This document shows positions 35,443 to 43,881 of a DNA stretch of 64,000 nucleotides, in pieces. The DNA is from Micavibrio sp. UBA6212. GTDB lineage: Bacteria > Pseudomonadota > Alphaproteobacteria > Micavibrionales > Micavibrionaceae. Below the pieces are notes generated by a model, which was not told where the DNA came from, did not search any database, and saw nothing but the letters and a program-made list of their open reading frames with translations. Position 1 is the stretch's first letter. Each line of letters opens with the position of its first letter. The stretch is from NCBI GenBank assembly GCA_002421905.1, contig DISK01000005.1:94434-158433 (forward strand). The letters are read 5' to 3'. Position numbers and translations under genes: made by a program.

Positions 35443-35513
35443 AATTTGTGCAGTGCAAGATAAGGGCTTGACAAATGCATGCATTCCATTAAATAATTTG
35501 TGGCAGTGCAAAA
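35443..35513 (+). promoter_or_regulatory. Phasin promoter flanked by two near-identical repeats
   Basis: TTGACA at 35468-35473 with an AAATAA-type -10 after 17 nt lies between AATTTGTGCAGTGCAAGA (35443-35460) and AATTTGTGGCAGTGCAAAA (35495-35513). The repeats share GCAGTGCAA exactly and start 52 nt apart, about five helical turns. The pattern suggests a dimeric or looping repressor. Phasin genes elsewhere are repressed by PhaR at TGC-rich sites, so this is a candidate PhaR operator. Confidence 0.5.
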
Positions 35514-35632
35514 ACCATGTTAGCGTACTTTGAAATTTTATAATCGCTAGATGCCGACAAAAGCTTAAAAGATACAAAGATGATTTGTCTGGTATATCCT
35601 TGCATAAAAGCGCTCAGTGAACGGAGATGAAA

Positions 35633-36184
35633 ATGACAAACAAACCACCCAAAAAGAAATCGGAAAAACCTGCAGCAAAACAAAGCGCAGATCAAAAGCC
35701 ATCAGTTGAAAAAAAATCGACTGTCATCCCTTTCTCCCCTGTCGCCGCAGAGGCGTTTCGGGCTATGGGAAAGAATGCACCAGAATTAAAAAACTATTAC
35801 ACAGCAATGGAGACCACAATGAGCAACTACAAAGATCAGTATGAAAAAATGTCCGGTGACGCAACGGCAGCAATCCGTCAAAGCGTAGAAAGCTACGTTC
35901 GTTTCGGAACCAGCATGATGAAGGGCTCTGAAGCTATCATCAAGACCTGTATGGAGATGGCACAGGATTCTGCAGAGCGCAACTCCGCGGCACTGAAAAG
36001 CCTGATGGCATGCCGTACTTTGAACGAGGCAGCAGAAGCCCAGAACAAATTGGCTCAAGCCAACATGGATGAGGCAATGTCTGCTGTTTCGAAAATTTCT
36101 GAAATGACAATCAAGGTTTGCACCGAAGCTTGCGAACCTTTGAATGAACATATGACCAAATCCATGAAGAAAATGTCCGCATAA
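35633..36184 (+). CDS. Phasin (polyhydroxyalkanoate granule-associated protein)
   Basis: A 183-residue mainly helical protein. Residues 1-35 are Lys/Pro-rich, then comes the phasin_2-type pattern with YVRFGTSMMKGSEAIIKTCM and a long amphipathic helical region. Phasins coat PHA storage granules. No phaC synthase lies in the window. I used the second of two close ATGs because GGAG sits 7-8 nt before it. The gene has a repeat-flanked promoter and its own strong terminator, so it is monocistronic. Confidence 0.88.
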   Translation: MTNKPPKKKSEKPAAKQSADQKPSVEKKSTVIPFSPVAAEAFRAMGKNAPELKNYYTAMETTMSNYKDQYEKMSGDATAAIRQSVESYVRFGTSMMKGSEAIIKTCMEMAQDSAERNSAALKSLMACRTLNEAAEAQNKLAQANMDEAMSAVSKISEMTIKVCTEACEPLNEHMTKSMKKMSA

Positions 36185-36215
36185 TTGCCAGGATATTCAG
36201 GATATAAAGAATTCG

Positions 36216-36244
36216 AAGCCCCCGTCTTTATGCGGGGGCTTTTA
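36216..36244 (+). terminator. Rho-independent terminator after the phasin gene
   Basis: AAGCCCCCG-TCTTTATG-CGGGGGCTT forms a GC-rich stem followed by TTTT. It ends the phasin transcript 60 nt before clpS. Confidence 0.85.
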
Positions 36245-36277
36245 CATTTCGCAACAAAATGCTAAAACATCTCCAAT

Positions 36278-36631
36278 ATGACATATCCGGACGACCCAGA
36301 TCAGAATAATCTGCCCCACTCTCCAGATGATGGAGCGCGCGAGCATGGCCTTGCGCTCAAGACAAGACCAAAAACCAAAAAACCTGCAATGTATAAGGTG
36401 TTGCTGTTAAACGACGATTACACACCGATGGAATTCGTTGTGCATATTCTGGAGAGGTTCTTCAATAAGACCCGAGATGAGGCGACTGATATCATGTTGC
36501 ATGTTCATAGACGTGGTGTCGGGTTGTGCGGGGTCTTTACTTACGAAGTTGCAGAAACCAAGGTTAATCAGGTTATGGATTTTGCCCGTGCCAACGAACA
36601 ACCCCTTCAATGTACCATGGAAAAAGAATAA
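36278..36631 (+). CDS. clpS: ClpS adaptor protein
   Basis: A 117-residue adaptor delivering N-degron substrates to ClpAP. The binding core YKVLLLNDDYTPMEFVVHIL and MLHVHRRGVGLCGVFTYEVAETKV is intact, including the Asn-Asp pair and Met. It is directly upstream of clpA. The first 35 residues are a disordered extension of normal type. Confidence 0.96.
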   Translation: MTYPDDPDQNNLPHSPDDGAREHGLALKTRPKTKKPAMYKVLLLNDDYTPMEFVVHILERFFNKTRDEATDIMLHVHRRGVGLCGVFTYEVAETKVNQVMDFARANEQPLQCTMEKE

Positions 36632-36716
36632 ACGGCGTATTCTGTCAAAATCTTAACTTTTGCCAAATCTAACCTAGGCTAATATAGTAGAAGAACAACA
36701 ATCAGGCCGGAACCCT

Positions 36717-39035
36717 ATGCTGTCACGTAATCTTGAACAAACCCTTCATAAAGCTCTTGCTGCGGCGAGTGATCGTCAGCATGAGTATGCCACATTAGAG
36801 CATTTGTTGTTGGCCTTGACCGTCGATCAGGATGCACTCGCCGTTTTAAGAGCTTGTGGCGTTGATGTGGGGGAGATGCGTGAGCAGATCGAAACCTATC
36901 TGGACACGGATTTGATTTATCTGGTTAATCCGCATGTCTCGGAGTCAAAACCAACAACGGCCTTCCAGCGAGTGTTGCAACGGGCAGCCATCCATGTTCA
37001 GTCTTCCGGTCGGGAAGAGGTAACCGGAGCTAATGTTCTGGTGGCGCTGTTTTCCGAACGGGAAAGCCACGCAGTCTATTTTCTGCAGCAACATGAAATG
37101 ACCCGCTTTGATGCCGTCAATTATATTTCACATGGAATTGCCAAAGTACAAACCCCTTCACCAGATGAACCACGCCGTCTGCCGCGTGGAGCCGATGAGA
37201 ATGAGGCAAGTGAAGAAACGCAGCAAGTCAGAACCGGTAAAGAAGCTCTGGATGCCTATTGTGTGAATCTGAACGAAAAAGCGAAAAAGGGAAAAATCGA
37301 TCTGTTGGTCGGTCGTGAAAAAGAAGTTGATCGCACAATCCAGATTTTATGCCGCCGCTCGAAAAACAACCCGCTGTATGTGGGGGATCCCGGTGTCGGA
37401 AAAACAGCCATTGCAGAAGGTTTAGCCAAGAAAATCGTTGATGGCGATGTGCCTGAAGTTTTGTACGGCTGTACGATATTCTCCCTTGATATGGGGGCGT
37501 TACTGGCCGGAACCCGCTATCGTGGGGATTTCGAGGAACGCTTGAAATCCGTTCTGACAGAACTGCAATCCATGGAAAATGTGGTTTTATTCATTGATGA
37601 AATTCATACAATTGTTGGCGCAGGGGCTACCAGTGGTGGCGCCATGGATGCCTCCAATCTGCTCAAACCCGCACTGGCCAATGGATCATTGCGGTGCATC
37701 GGGTCAACGACCTATAAGGAATATCGCAACCAGTTTGAAAAAGACCGCGCCCTAGCAAGACGGTTCCAGAAAATTGATGTGGAAGAGCCCTCAATTGATG
37801 ATGCAATTCGCATTTTGAAGGGTCTTAAAACATATTACGAAGACCATCATAAGGTAAAATATACGGCGGACGCAATTAAAGCTGCGGTCGAACTTTCAGC
37901 CCGCTATATCGGAGATCGTAAGCTCCCTGATAAGGCGATCGACATTATCGACGAAGTGGGGGCGGCGCAGATGTTGTTGCCACCTTCTAAACGCAAGAAA
38001 ACCATCACAATCAGGGATATCGAATCTGTTGTGGCAGCTATTGCGCGTATTCCGTCCAAGTCAGTTAGTAAAGACGACCGTGAAGTCCTCGCCCATCTTG
38101 AGCGTGATCTGAAAACAATGGTGTTCGATCAGGATCAGGCAATTATGGCGCTCTCCGATTCTATCAAACTGTCTCGTGCCGGCTTGAGGGATCCTGAAAA
38201 GCCGATTGGAAGTTATTTGTTCTCAGGTCCTACCGGTGTCGGAAAAACCGAAGTTGCAAAACAATTGGCCAAAACGCTGGGGATCGAATTGATCCGTTTT
38301 GATATGTCCGAATATATGGAACGCCATGCGGTCTCGAGATTGATTGGCGCACCTCCCGGTTATGTCGGATATGAACAAGGTGGCCTGTTAACTGACAAGA
38401 TTGACCAACACCCGCATGCGGTTTTGTTACTTGATGAAATTGAAAAAGCCCATCCGGATTTGTTCAATATTTTGCTGCAGGTTATGGACTATGGCAAGCT
38501 TACCGATAATAATGGCAAAACCATTGACTGTCGCAACATTATTCTGATCATGACCACCAATGCTGGCGCTGCACAGTTGGCCAAGGCACCGATCGGGTTT
38601 GAGCAAATCAAACGCGCTGATGACGATCAGGAAGAGATTAAGCGGATGTTTACACCCGAATTCCGCAATCGCCTTGATGCGATTATTTCGTTTGCACCTT
38701 TATCACAAAGAACCATTTTGCGTGTAGTTGACAAATTTGTTATGCAGCTCGAAGCCCAGCTCTCGGATCGCCGTGTAACGATTTCCCTCACAGATAAGGC
38801 CCGCGAAATTTTAGCCGATACTGGATATGATCCGGTGATGGGCGCAAGGCCTTTGGCTCGTGTTGTTCAGGAGAAAATCAAGAAACCATTGGCCGAAGCC
38901 TTGCTATTCGGGGATTTGCGTAATGGCGGGTCTGTCCATGTTGATACAAAGAACGGTGAATTGGTTTTCCTCATTCAGGCTGAAAAAAATCCCGGGTCAA
39001 AAAAATCCGAAGCCAAAGAACCTCTCGAGAATTAA
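36717..39035 (+). CDS. clpA: ClpA ATP-dependent protease ATPase subunit
   Basis: A 772-residue AAA+ unfoldase. The N-domain (1-145) receives ClpS. D1 has Walker A GDPGVGKTAIAEG and Walker B VLFIDEIHTIVGAG; D2 has GPTGVGKTEVAK, Walker B AVLLLDEIEKAHP and GAPPGYVGYEQGG pore residues. The GARPLARVVQ box precedes a charged C-terminal tail. The gap after clpS is 85 nt. A receiver gene follows on the same strand. It acts with ClpP, which is not in the window. Confidence 0.97.
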   Translation: MLSRNLEQTLHKALAAASDRQHEYATLEHLLLALTVDQDALAVLRACGVDVGEMREQIETYLDTDLIYLVNPHVSESKPTTAFQRVLQRAAIHVQSSGREEVTGANVLVALFSERESHAVYFLQQHEMTRFDAVNYISHGIAKVQTPSPDEPRRLPRGADENEASEETQQVRTGKEALDAYCVNLNEKAKKGKIDLLVGREKEVDRTIQILCRRSKNNPLYVGDPGVGKTAIAEGLAKKIVDGDVPEVLYGCTIFSLDMGALLAGTRYRGDFEERLKSVLTELQSMENVVLFIDEIHTIVGAGATSGGAMDASNLLKPALANGSLRCIGSTTYKEYRNQFEKDRALARRFQKIDVEEPSIDDAIRILKGLKTYYEDHHKVKYTADAIKAAVELSARYIGDRKLPDKAIDIIDEVGAAQMLLPPSKRKKTITIRDIESVVAAIARIPSKSVSKDDREVLAHLERDLKTMVFDQDQAIMALSDSIKLSRAGLRDPEKPIGSYLFSGPTGVGKTEVAKQLAKTLGIELIRFDMSEYMERHAVSRLIGAPPGYVGYEQGGLLTDKIDQHPHAVLLLDEIEKAHPDLFNILLQVMDYGKLTDNNGKTIDCRNIILIMTTNAGAAQLAKAPIGFEQIKRADDDQEEIKRMFTPEFRNRLDAIISFAPLSQRTILRVVDKFVMQLEAQLSDRRVTISLTDKAREILADTGYDPVMGARPLARVVQEKIKKPLAEALLFGDLRNGGSVHVDTKNGELVFLIQAEKNPGSKKSEAKEPLEN

Positions 39036-39112
39036 TTAAGTGTAGAGTTGAGCATCTTGCTCTTGGCGCGTCTTTGACGTACCCTGAGTGAACGTGTTGG
39101 AGACGTTCGTGT

Positions 39113-39508
39113 ATGATAGAAGATGATGAAGTGATACTTGTTGCAGATGATGATGATGATGATCGTCATGTAATTGCGACCGCCCTGACCGAGGCAGGTT
39201 ATAAGGTAATGCAGGCTATTGATGCCGGGTCAGCCCGCAAAGTTGTTCATGAGTATAGAGTAGCGGTTGCCTTTATCGATCATTTTATGACCCCACATAG
39301 CGGACTGGAATTCGCAAATTTCATGTCTCTGGATAAAATAAAATTGCCTATGTTCCTTGTGACCCACGAAGATGATTCAGGGTTGTTGGTTGAGTCCAGC
39401 CGGCTGGGTTTCCTCGGGCTTTTGAAGAAACCGGTCTCACCAGAACGGGCTGTGAAAGCCGTCGAACGGGCGCTGAAAATCCGCGAGAAACACCCACATC
39501 AGGAATAA
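39113..39508 (+). CDS. Stand-alone response regulator receiver protein
   Basis: A 131-residue receiver with no output domain. The acidic N-terminal run is ADDDDDD, the phospho-acceptor Asp is in VAFIDHFMTPHSG, the Thr switch is FLVTHEDD and the Lys is in LKKPVSPE. It lies 77 nt after clpA and may be cotranscribed or have its own promoter. Stand-alone receivers in alphaproteobacteria act in phosphorelays or as protease adaptors; a link to ClpAP is only suggested by position. Confidence 0.85.
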   Translation: MIEDDEVILVADDDDDDRHVIATALTEAGYKVMQAIDAGSARKVVHEYRVAVAFIDHFMTPHSGLEFANFMSLDKIKLPMFLVTHEDDSGLLVESSRLGFLGLLKKPVSPERAVKAVERALKIREKHPHQE

Positions 39509-39543
39509 TGGATTCCGCTTACTACAATATAAGATATGGAAAG

Positions 39544-40011
39544 TTAGGGGCGAAGCTCAAAGATCGCATCAATCTCCACGGCCACCCCAAAGGGAAGATT
39601 GTTAACGCCGACTGCAAAACGGGCATGACGGCCTTTTTCACCCAGAGCAGCAACCAATAAGTCGGAGGCCCCGTTAATAACGGCTGGATGCTGGTCAAAA
39701 TCGGTTGTGGCATTAACAAATCCGCCCAATTTCACGCATTTGATTAAATAATTCCAGTCTCCGGCGATCGCATGCTTAAGTTGGGCTAAAATATTCAAAG
39801 CGCAGGCTTTGGCTGCCTCTTGCCCCTGTTCCACTGACAGGGTTTCTCCCAAACGCCCGATATGCATTTTCGCGCCATTCAGGAAAGGAATCTGTCCGGC
39901 AATGAATAAATGATTGCCTGACAGGACATAAGGGACATAATTTGCCGCTGCAGGGGCAACATCAGGTAAGGTCAACCCCAGTTCAATCAATTTCTTTTCC
40001 GTTGTATTCAT
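39544..40011 (-). CDS. RidA-family (YjgF/YER057c/UK114) protein
   Basis: A 155-residue member of the RidA group, which deaminates reactive enamine/imine intermediates. VLSGNHLFIAGQIPFL, VKLGGFVNAT, GHHARFAVGVNNLP-like sequence and AVEIDAIFELRP match. The Arg of the active site is in GRHARFAVG. The length suggests the longer Rid subgroup, with slightly different substrates. GGGAG is upstream of the ATG. Confidence 0.9.
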   Translation of the reverse strand: MNTTEKKLIELGLTLPDVAPAAANYVPYVLSGNHLFIAGQIPFLNGAKMHIGRLGETLSVEQGQEAAKACALNILAQLKHAIAGDWNYLIKCVKLGGFVNATTDFDQHPAVINGASDLLVAALGEKGRHARFAVGVNNLPFGVAVEIDAIFELRP

Positions 40012-40128
40012 GGCACAATCTCCCGATAACAATATGATTTCCAAGATGGTTTTCTTGATTCCGACTTGATTATTTGACCAATTTAAGCCATCACTAAAGC
40101 CTTAACAAGTTCGGTAAAGGTTGCAACC

Positions 40129-40554
40129 ATGAAATTGTTTGCTTTTATATTCAAAATTCTGGGTGCATTGTCCCCTGTTCACATCTGGTTTGTGACACTA
40201 ACCAGTGGCGCCAAAAAGGCTGGCATTGATTCTCTGGGAAATACATATTACGAATCCAAGGCGCGCGCTGGATACAACCACACACGCCGTTGGGTTGTTT
40301 ATAATGGTGCCGCAGAGCCGAGCTCTGTCCCACCGGAATGGCATGGCTGGCTCCATCATCAGAGTGATTATGTGCCAACCAATGAAACACAGTCTTTCCG
40401 TCGGGAATGGCAAAAAGCGCCACAAGCCAATATGACCGGGACGCCAGCAGCATATCACCCCCCCGGCCACCTGCTTGCAGGGGGGCAGCGCGACAAGGCA
40501 ACCGGAGACTACGAAGCTTGGATCCCGCCAGTTCGCAAAACCATATCGAAATAA
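40129..40554 (+). CDS. NDUFA12-family NADH:ubiquinone oxidoreductase accessory subunit
   Basis: A 141-residue protein of the NDUFA12/B17.2 group, the complex I accessory subunit kept in alphaproteobacteria and mitochondria. The pattern KAGIDSLGNTYYESK, RRWVVYNGAAEPSSVPPEWHG and WLHHQSDYVP is diagnostic. It begins a conserved trio with mlaD and DUF2155. The rest of complex I is not here. Confidence 0.92.
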   Translation: MKLFAFIFKILGALSPVHIWFVTLTSGAKKAGIDSLGNTYYESKARAGYNHTRRWVVYNGAAEPSSVPPEWHGWLHHQSDYVPTNETQSFRREWQKAPQANMTGTPAAYHPPGHLLAGGQRDKATGDYEAWIPPVRKTISK

Positions 40555-40568
40555 GGAGCAGACAGCAT

Positions 40569-41129
40569 ATGTCACGTAGTATCGTAGAAACAGTATTGGG
40601 TGCGTTCGTTTTGATCGGCGCACTGATCTTCTTGGTCTTCAGCTATAGCGAAGGTGATGCTGGAACCGTTTCCGGTTATAGAATCTCGGCTAATTTTTCT
40701 GGAATTGGTGGACTGAAAGTAGGGGACGAAGTTCAGGTCTCTGGTGTCAAAGTCGGTCAGGTTGCCAGAATTGAATTGGATCCCAAACAATATCTTGCAC
40801 GGGTCACCATGGAAATTGACGATAATGTCGAGCTTCCGGATGATACAGTTGCCTTGATCAGCAGCCAAAGCTTGTTGGGTGGCAAATATATGTCTCTGGA
40901 ACCGGGGGGATCTCCGGATATGCTGGAAGGGGGCAGTGAAATTCTTTACACACAAGCGCCGCAAAATCTTGAGGAGTTGCTGGGTAAATTTATTTTCTCG
41001 ATGCAAAAATCGGATAAGCCGGAATCTGCGCCGGAGGATACTGTAAAGGTAAACGAGCCAGCCCCCGCTGCAACGCCAATAGCTCCAAAGGCCACGCCGG
41101 ATTCAGAACCCGATGTATCAGTAGAATAA
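40569..41129 (+). CDS. mlaD: MlaD-family outer-membrane lipid asymmetry protein
   Basis: A 186-residue protein with one N-terminal helix (SIVETVLGAFVLIGALIFLV) and an MCE domain (residues about 40-120: GLKVGDEVQVSGVKVGQVARI, SQSLLGGKYMSLEPGG). MCE hexamers form periplasmic channels carrying phospholipids. The C-terminal 50 residues are a Pro/Ala/acidic tail. AAGGAG is upstream. mlaE/F are not in this trio. Confidence 0.93.
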   Translation: MSRSIVETVLGAFVLIGALIFLVFSYSEGDAGTVSGYRISANFSGIGGLKVGDEVQVSGVKVGQVARIELDPKQYLARVTMEIDDNVELPDDTVALISSQSLLGGKYMSLEPGGSPDMLEGGSEILYTQAPQNLEELLGKFIFSMQKSDKPESAPEDTVKVNEPAPAATPIAPKATPDSEPDVSVE

Positions 41130-41145
41130 ATAATTTGAGGCCATT

Positions 41146-41889
41146 GTGAAAAAATTTGTTTCAATCACCTTGCTGGCAATAACCCTTTTGATGGGCGTGT
41201 CTGCAGGTGAATTGGGGCAGGTTCTGGCGCAGACCCCACAAATTGGAGAGATTCCACAAAAAATCGAGCTCCACTATGAAGAATATCCGACGATTCGCTT
41301 GCGCTCCCTTGATAAAATCACAGCCCGCACCCTGACCTTTGATGCTCAAGTCGGCAGCGTGATTAAGTTCGGGGACATCTACATTAAAATTCTAACTTGC
41401 CGCAAACCACCTCCTGTTGAAAAAACCGAAGCGGCGACATTTTTACAAATCTGGCAGGTGGATAAGGTCAAAGACCAATCTCGCTGGATTTTCTCGGGTT
41501 GGATGTTTGCATCTTCTCCGGCGCTTTCGGGCATGGATCATCCGGTCTATGATGTCTGGGTAATTGATTGTCTGGGTAAAGATCCCGAAGAGGTTCCCCC
41601 TATAGAAGAAACCGGAGACAAACCCTTGCCTGATGAAGGCGAGGTGAAGGCCGATCAGGTTCAGGAACCGGAAGGGCAGCCCCAAACCGAAATCAGGGAC
41701 GAAACTGACGCCTCTGAGGATGATGTGAAAACAGAGAATGGGGCATTCAAAGACGTTCTGGATGACCTGACGGGCGAGGGTGAGGACGCACCAGCAACAC
41801 AGGAAAACCCTTCTCAGGAAATAGAATCCAGTCCAGATAGTGCTCCTGAAAGGAACTCGTCAGGTAACGGGTTTAACGGGATCTACTAG
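41146..41889 (+). CDS. DUF2155 secreted protein with acidic tail
   Basis: A 247-residue protein. A signal peptide (about 1-28, ending VLAQT) precedes the DUF2155 core (about 45-150) with RLRSLDKITARTLTFDAQVG, IYIKILTCRKPPP, FSGWMFASSPALSGMDHPVYDVWVIDC. The last 95 residues are strongly acidic, Glu/Asp/Pro-rich and probably disordered. It starts at GTG with GAGG upstream. Function of the family is unknown; proximity to mlaD suggests an envelope role. Confidence 0.85.
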   Translation: MKKFVSITLLAITLLMGVSAGELGQVLAQTPQIGEIPQKIELHYEEYPTIRLRSLDKITARTLTFDAQVGSVIKFGDIYIKILTCRKPPPVEKTEAATFLQIWQVDKVKDQSRWIFSGWMFASSPALSGMDHPVYDVWVIDCLGKDPEEVPPIEETGDKPLPDEGEVKADQVQEPEGQPQTEIRDETDASEDDVKTENGAFKDVLDDLTGEGEDAPATQENPSQEIESSPDSAPERNSSGNGFNGIY

Positions 41890-41927
41890 AAAATCCCCCA
41901 AAAGAAACAAATCAAGAACAAAACATC

Positions 41928-41956
41928 TTGACAAAAGAACAAAGTAAGAACATATT
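41928..41956 (+). promoter_or_regulatory. Promoter with an alphaproteobacterial LexA box in its spacer
   Basis: TTGACA (41928-41933) and CATATT (41951-41956) are 17 nt apart. The spacer contains GAAC-AAAGTAA-GAAC (41937-41951), an exact GAAC-N7-GAAC, the complement of the alphaproteobacterial LexA consensus GTTC-N7-GTTC. LexA bound here would block polymerase. A further GAAC lies 21 nt upstream. Confidence 0.65.
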
Positions 41957-41962
41957 AACTTT

Positions 41963-42120
41963 GAAACACCCGTACTGTATGTGTTTTTTGCCGTTCTCCG
42001 GAGTTGGTTTCCATTCCGGCTGACGGCATCGTCAAATCGATCTGTTTTATAAATATATCGAAGAGACAAGGTTTCCCTGTTTGACTGCGCCGCATCCCGA
42101 AAGGGTGCGGCGTGTTTTTT
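41963..42120 (+). ncRNA. Candidate SOS-regulated small RNA or leader
   Basis: Transcription from the LexA-type promoter would start near 41963 and meet a strong terminator, giving an RNA of about 158 nt. The only ATG frame in it encodes 14 residues (MCFLPFSGVGFHSG). The region has no coding pattern, so a small RNA or an attenuated leader of the following gene is possible. Expression is not shown. Confidence 0.35.
42088..42120 (+). terminator. Rho-independent terminator
   Basis: CGCCGCA-(T)-CCC-GAAA-GGG-TGCGGCG is a stem of 7 plus 3 bp with a GAAA tetraloop, followed by TG and six T. It would end both the DUF2155 run and the SOS-type transcript. Confidence 0.85.
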
Positions 42121-42160
42121 GGGGAATTTACCAAACGCACAAAAGATAAAAGGAAAAACA

Positions 42161-42496
42161 ATGTTGACACTATTACCAACCGATCAGAACAATAACCCAA
42201 TCCCAGCTCTGCGCTTAAAAGATAATGGGGCGCACCAGATTGCTGCAAGCGCAACGTCTTCGCGAAATAGTACAGCCTTTGATGCGGGAACGCAGATCAT
42301 CTCGATCTATGCGACCACGCCCGTCTATTTACGATTTGGGGACTCAAGTATAACGGCTACAGCAACTGATCATTATTTCCCATCAGGTGTTTATTACGAT
42401 GTGGCAATAGGCGGTGACGGCGCAGCTCATCATGCGTATATTGCAGTTTTGCGGGAAAGCACCGATGGAATCGTTTATATCTCAGAAAAGATATAA
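42161..42496 (+). CDS. Small phage-structural-like protein
   Basis: A 111-residue beta-rich protein with no membrane helix. It begins LTLLPTDQNNNPIPAL and has the IYATTPVYLRFGD and YYDVAIGGDGAAHHAYIAVL segments, which resemble small phage structural or tail-associated proteins by eye. It begins at the ATG with AAAGGA upstream, after a terminator and a LexA-type promoter. No other phage gene is near. It may be a phage remnant or a domesticated protein. Confidence 0.5.
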   Translation: MLTLLPTDQNNNPIPALRLKDNGAHQIAASATSSRNSTAFDAGTQIISIYATTPVYLRFGDSSITATATDHYFPSGVYYDVAIGGDGAAHHAYIAVLRESTDGIVYISEKI

Positions 42497-42505
42497 AAGG
42501 GGAAA

Positions 42506-43096
42506 TCAGCCACGGGCCTGAAAGGCCGTCAGGATGGTTCCGTCATCCAGATAATCCAGTTCACCACCGATCGGCATACCGTGGGCCAGACGGCTGATTG
42601 TAATATTGTGATTGCCGATCATATCCATGGCCACATGGGACGTTGCCTGACCGTCAACTGTTGCGGGTAAGGCGAGAATAACTTCACGAGGGGAATGTTC
42701 GGCAATCCGGTCTTCCAGCTTTTTAAGGGTGAGGTTATCCGGCCCGATCCCGTCCAGTGCGGATAATACTCCGCCCAACACATGGTACACGCCGCGAAAT
42801 CCTCCGGCACGTTCAATTGCCCATAAATCGGTTAGGGTGGCAACAACACAAATCAAGGAATGATCCCGCGAAGTGTCGTTGCAAATCCGGCAAGGTGATG
42901 TGTCATCCAACGCCCCACAAACCGGGCAGGTTTTGATGTGTTCGGCGGCTTCCGACAAGGCACGCACCAGCGGCATCATCATATCTTCTTTTTTGCTGAT
43001 CAGGGTCAGTGCTGCCCGCCGCGCTGAACGTGGGCCAAGGCCAGGTAGAACAGCCAGTTGGCGGATCAGATGGGATAACGGGCCATCTTGCTTCAT
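42506..43096 (-). CDS. recR: Recombination protein RecR
   Basis: A 196-residue protein of the RecFOR pathway. The helix-hairpin-helix segment AVLPGLGPRSARRAAL, the zinc finger CPVC...CRIC, and the Toprim-type region (AIERAGGFRGVYHVLGG, EVILALPATVDGQ) are all present. It overlaps the next gene by 4 nt. Neighbours dnaX and ybaB of the usual cluster are absent here. Confidence 0.96.
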   Translation of the reverse strand: MKQDGPLSHLIRQLAVLPGLGPRSARRAALTLISKKEDMMMPLVRALSEAAEHIKTCPVCGALDDTSPCRICNDTSRDHSLICVVATLTDLWAIERAGGFRGVYHVLGGVLSALDGIGPDNLTLKKLEDRIAEHSPREVILALPATVDGQATSHVAMDMIGNHNITISRLAHGMPIGGELDYLDDGTILTAFQARG

Positions 43097-43830
43097 GCGA
43101 TGATGCCCTCATCTGCTGCCATACGCTTATCAAATTCGGACAAGTCAGAATGAATAAGATCCGCACTCAGACCAGCAGCAAGAGCGCTTTCATGAAGACG
43201 GCGCAACATTTCAACAGGCCCCGATGCATAAATGCGAACCTTGTCGTCTGGTTTCAAGGTGGCCAAGGCAATATCCCCGACCAATCCTGATGGAATACCG
43301 GACTGCTGATCGTCAGATAAAACCGGATGGTAAAGAAAGGATGGAAATTTCTCTGCCATACCGTTCAAAAGCTTATCTGCATATAAATCTTCTTTATGCC
43401 GTCCGCCATGAAACAAGGACACACGACGATCGGGATTATCTGCGAGGGCAGCTTCGGCAATAGCAAGCATCGGCGCCAATCCTGTTCCCCCCGCCACCAG
43501 TATCAGGGAATGTTCGCAATCCTCATTATATAAACAGGTTCCACCATATCCCGAGATATCCACCACCTCGCCAATAGAAAGAGAGCTGCTTGCATAGGCA
43601 CTGGCTCCGCTATGACCGTTCCGGATATGAAATTCCAAGATGTGGCCATTAGGAAGATTGGCAATGGAATAAGGGCGGGCGGCAAAGCCGGGGAAGGTCA
43701 GTAAGGCATATTGACCGGGAAGGTGATGCGGAAACAGAGCGTCTCCTTCCAGAGGCGCAAAGCGCAAAATCCGGATTTGTGACTCTGCACAGGGTTTTGA
43801 ATACATCAAACGGGCTTGAAAAGAAATCAT
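43093..43830 (-). CDS. FAD/NAD(P)-binding oxidoreductase (flavin reductase-like)
   Basis: A 245-residue ferredoxin-reductase-type protein without an iron-sulphur domain. The FAD motif RPYSIANLP and the NAD motif LILVAGGTGLAPMLAIAE are clear, with IYASGPVEML near the end. The family moves electrons from NAD(P)H to flavin or an acceptor; the partner here is unknown. It is the first gene of a two-gene unit, and recR starts in its last codons. Its start is 52 nt from the end of the decarboxylase gene on the same strand. Confidence 0.85.
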   Translation of the reverse strand: MISFQARLMYSKPCAESQIRILRFAPLEGDALFPHHLPGQYALLTFPGFAARPYSIANLPNGHILEFHIRNGHSGASAYASSSLSIGEVVDISGYGGTCLYNEDCEHSLILVAGGTGLAPMLAIAEAALADNPDRRVSLFHGGRHKEDLYADKLLNGMAEKFPSFLYHPVLSDDQQSGIPSGLVGDIALATLKPDDKVRIYASGPVEMLRRLHESALAAGLSADLIHSDLSEFDKRMAADEGIIA

Positions 43831-43881
43831 GCTCTTAGAATTAGGGTATTTGAGGCCAAAGTAAAAGAGAAAAGAGCGGGA

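Noticed and set aside
35474..35489. AATGCATGCATT palindrome as an operator
   Set aside because: It lies in the phasin promoter spacer but short alternating purine-pyrimidine palindromes arise easily; the flanking repeats are a better candidate.
18077..42496. Prophage spanning the two phage-like genes
   Set aside because: The genes are 24 kb apart with housekeeping genes between them, and no integrase, terminase, portal or capsid gene is present.
42506..43096. SRP 4.5S RNA or ybaB beside recR
   Set aside because: No GGTCAGG/GGAAGG-type SRP motif or ybaB frame was seen in the flanking sequence.
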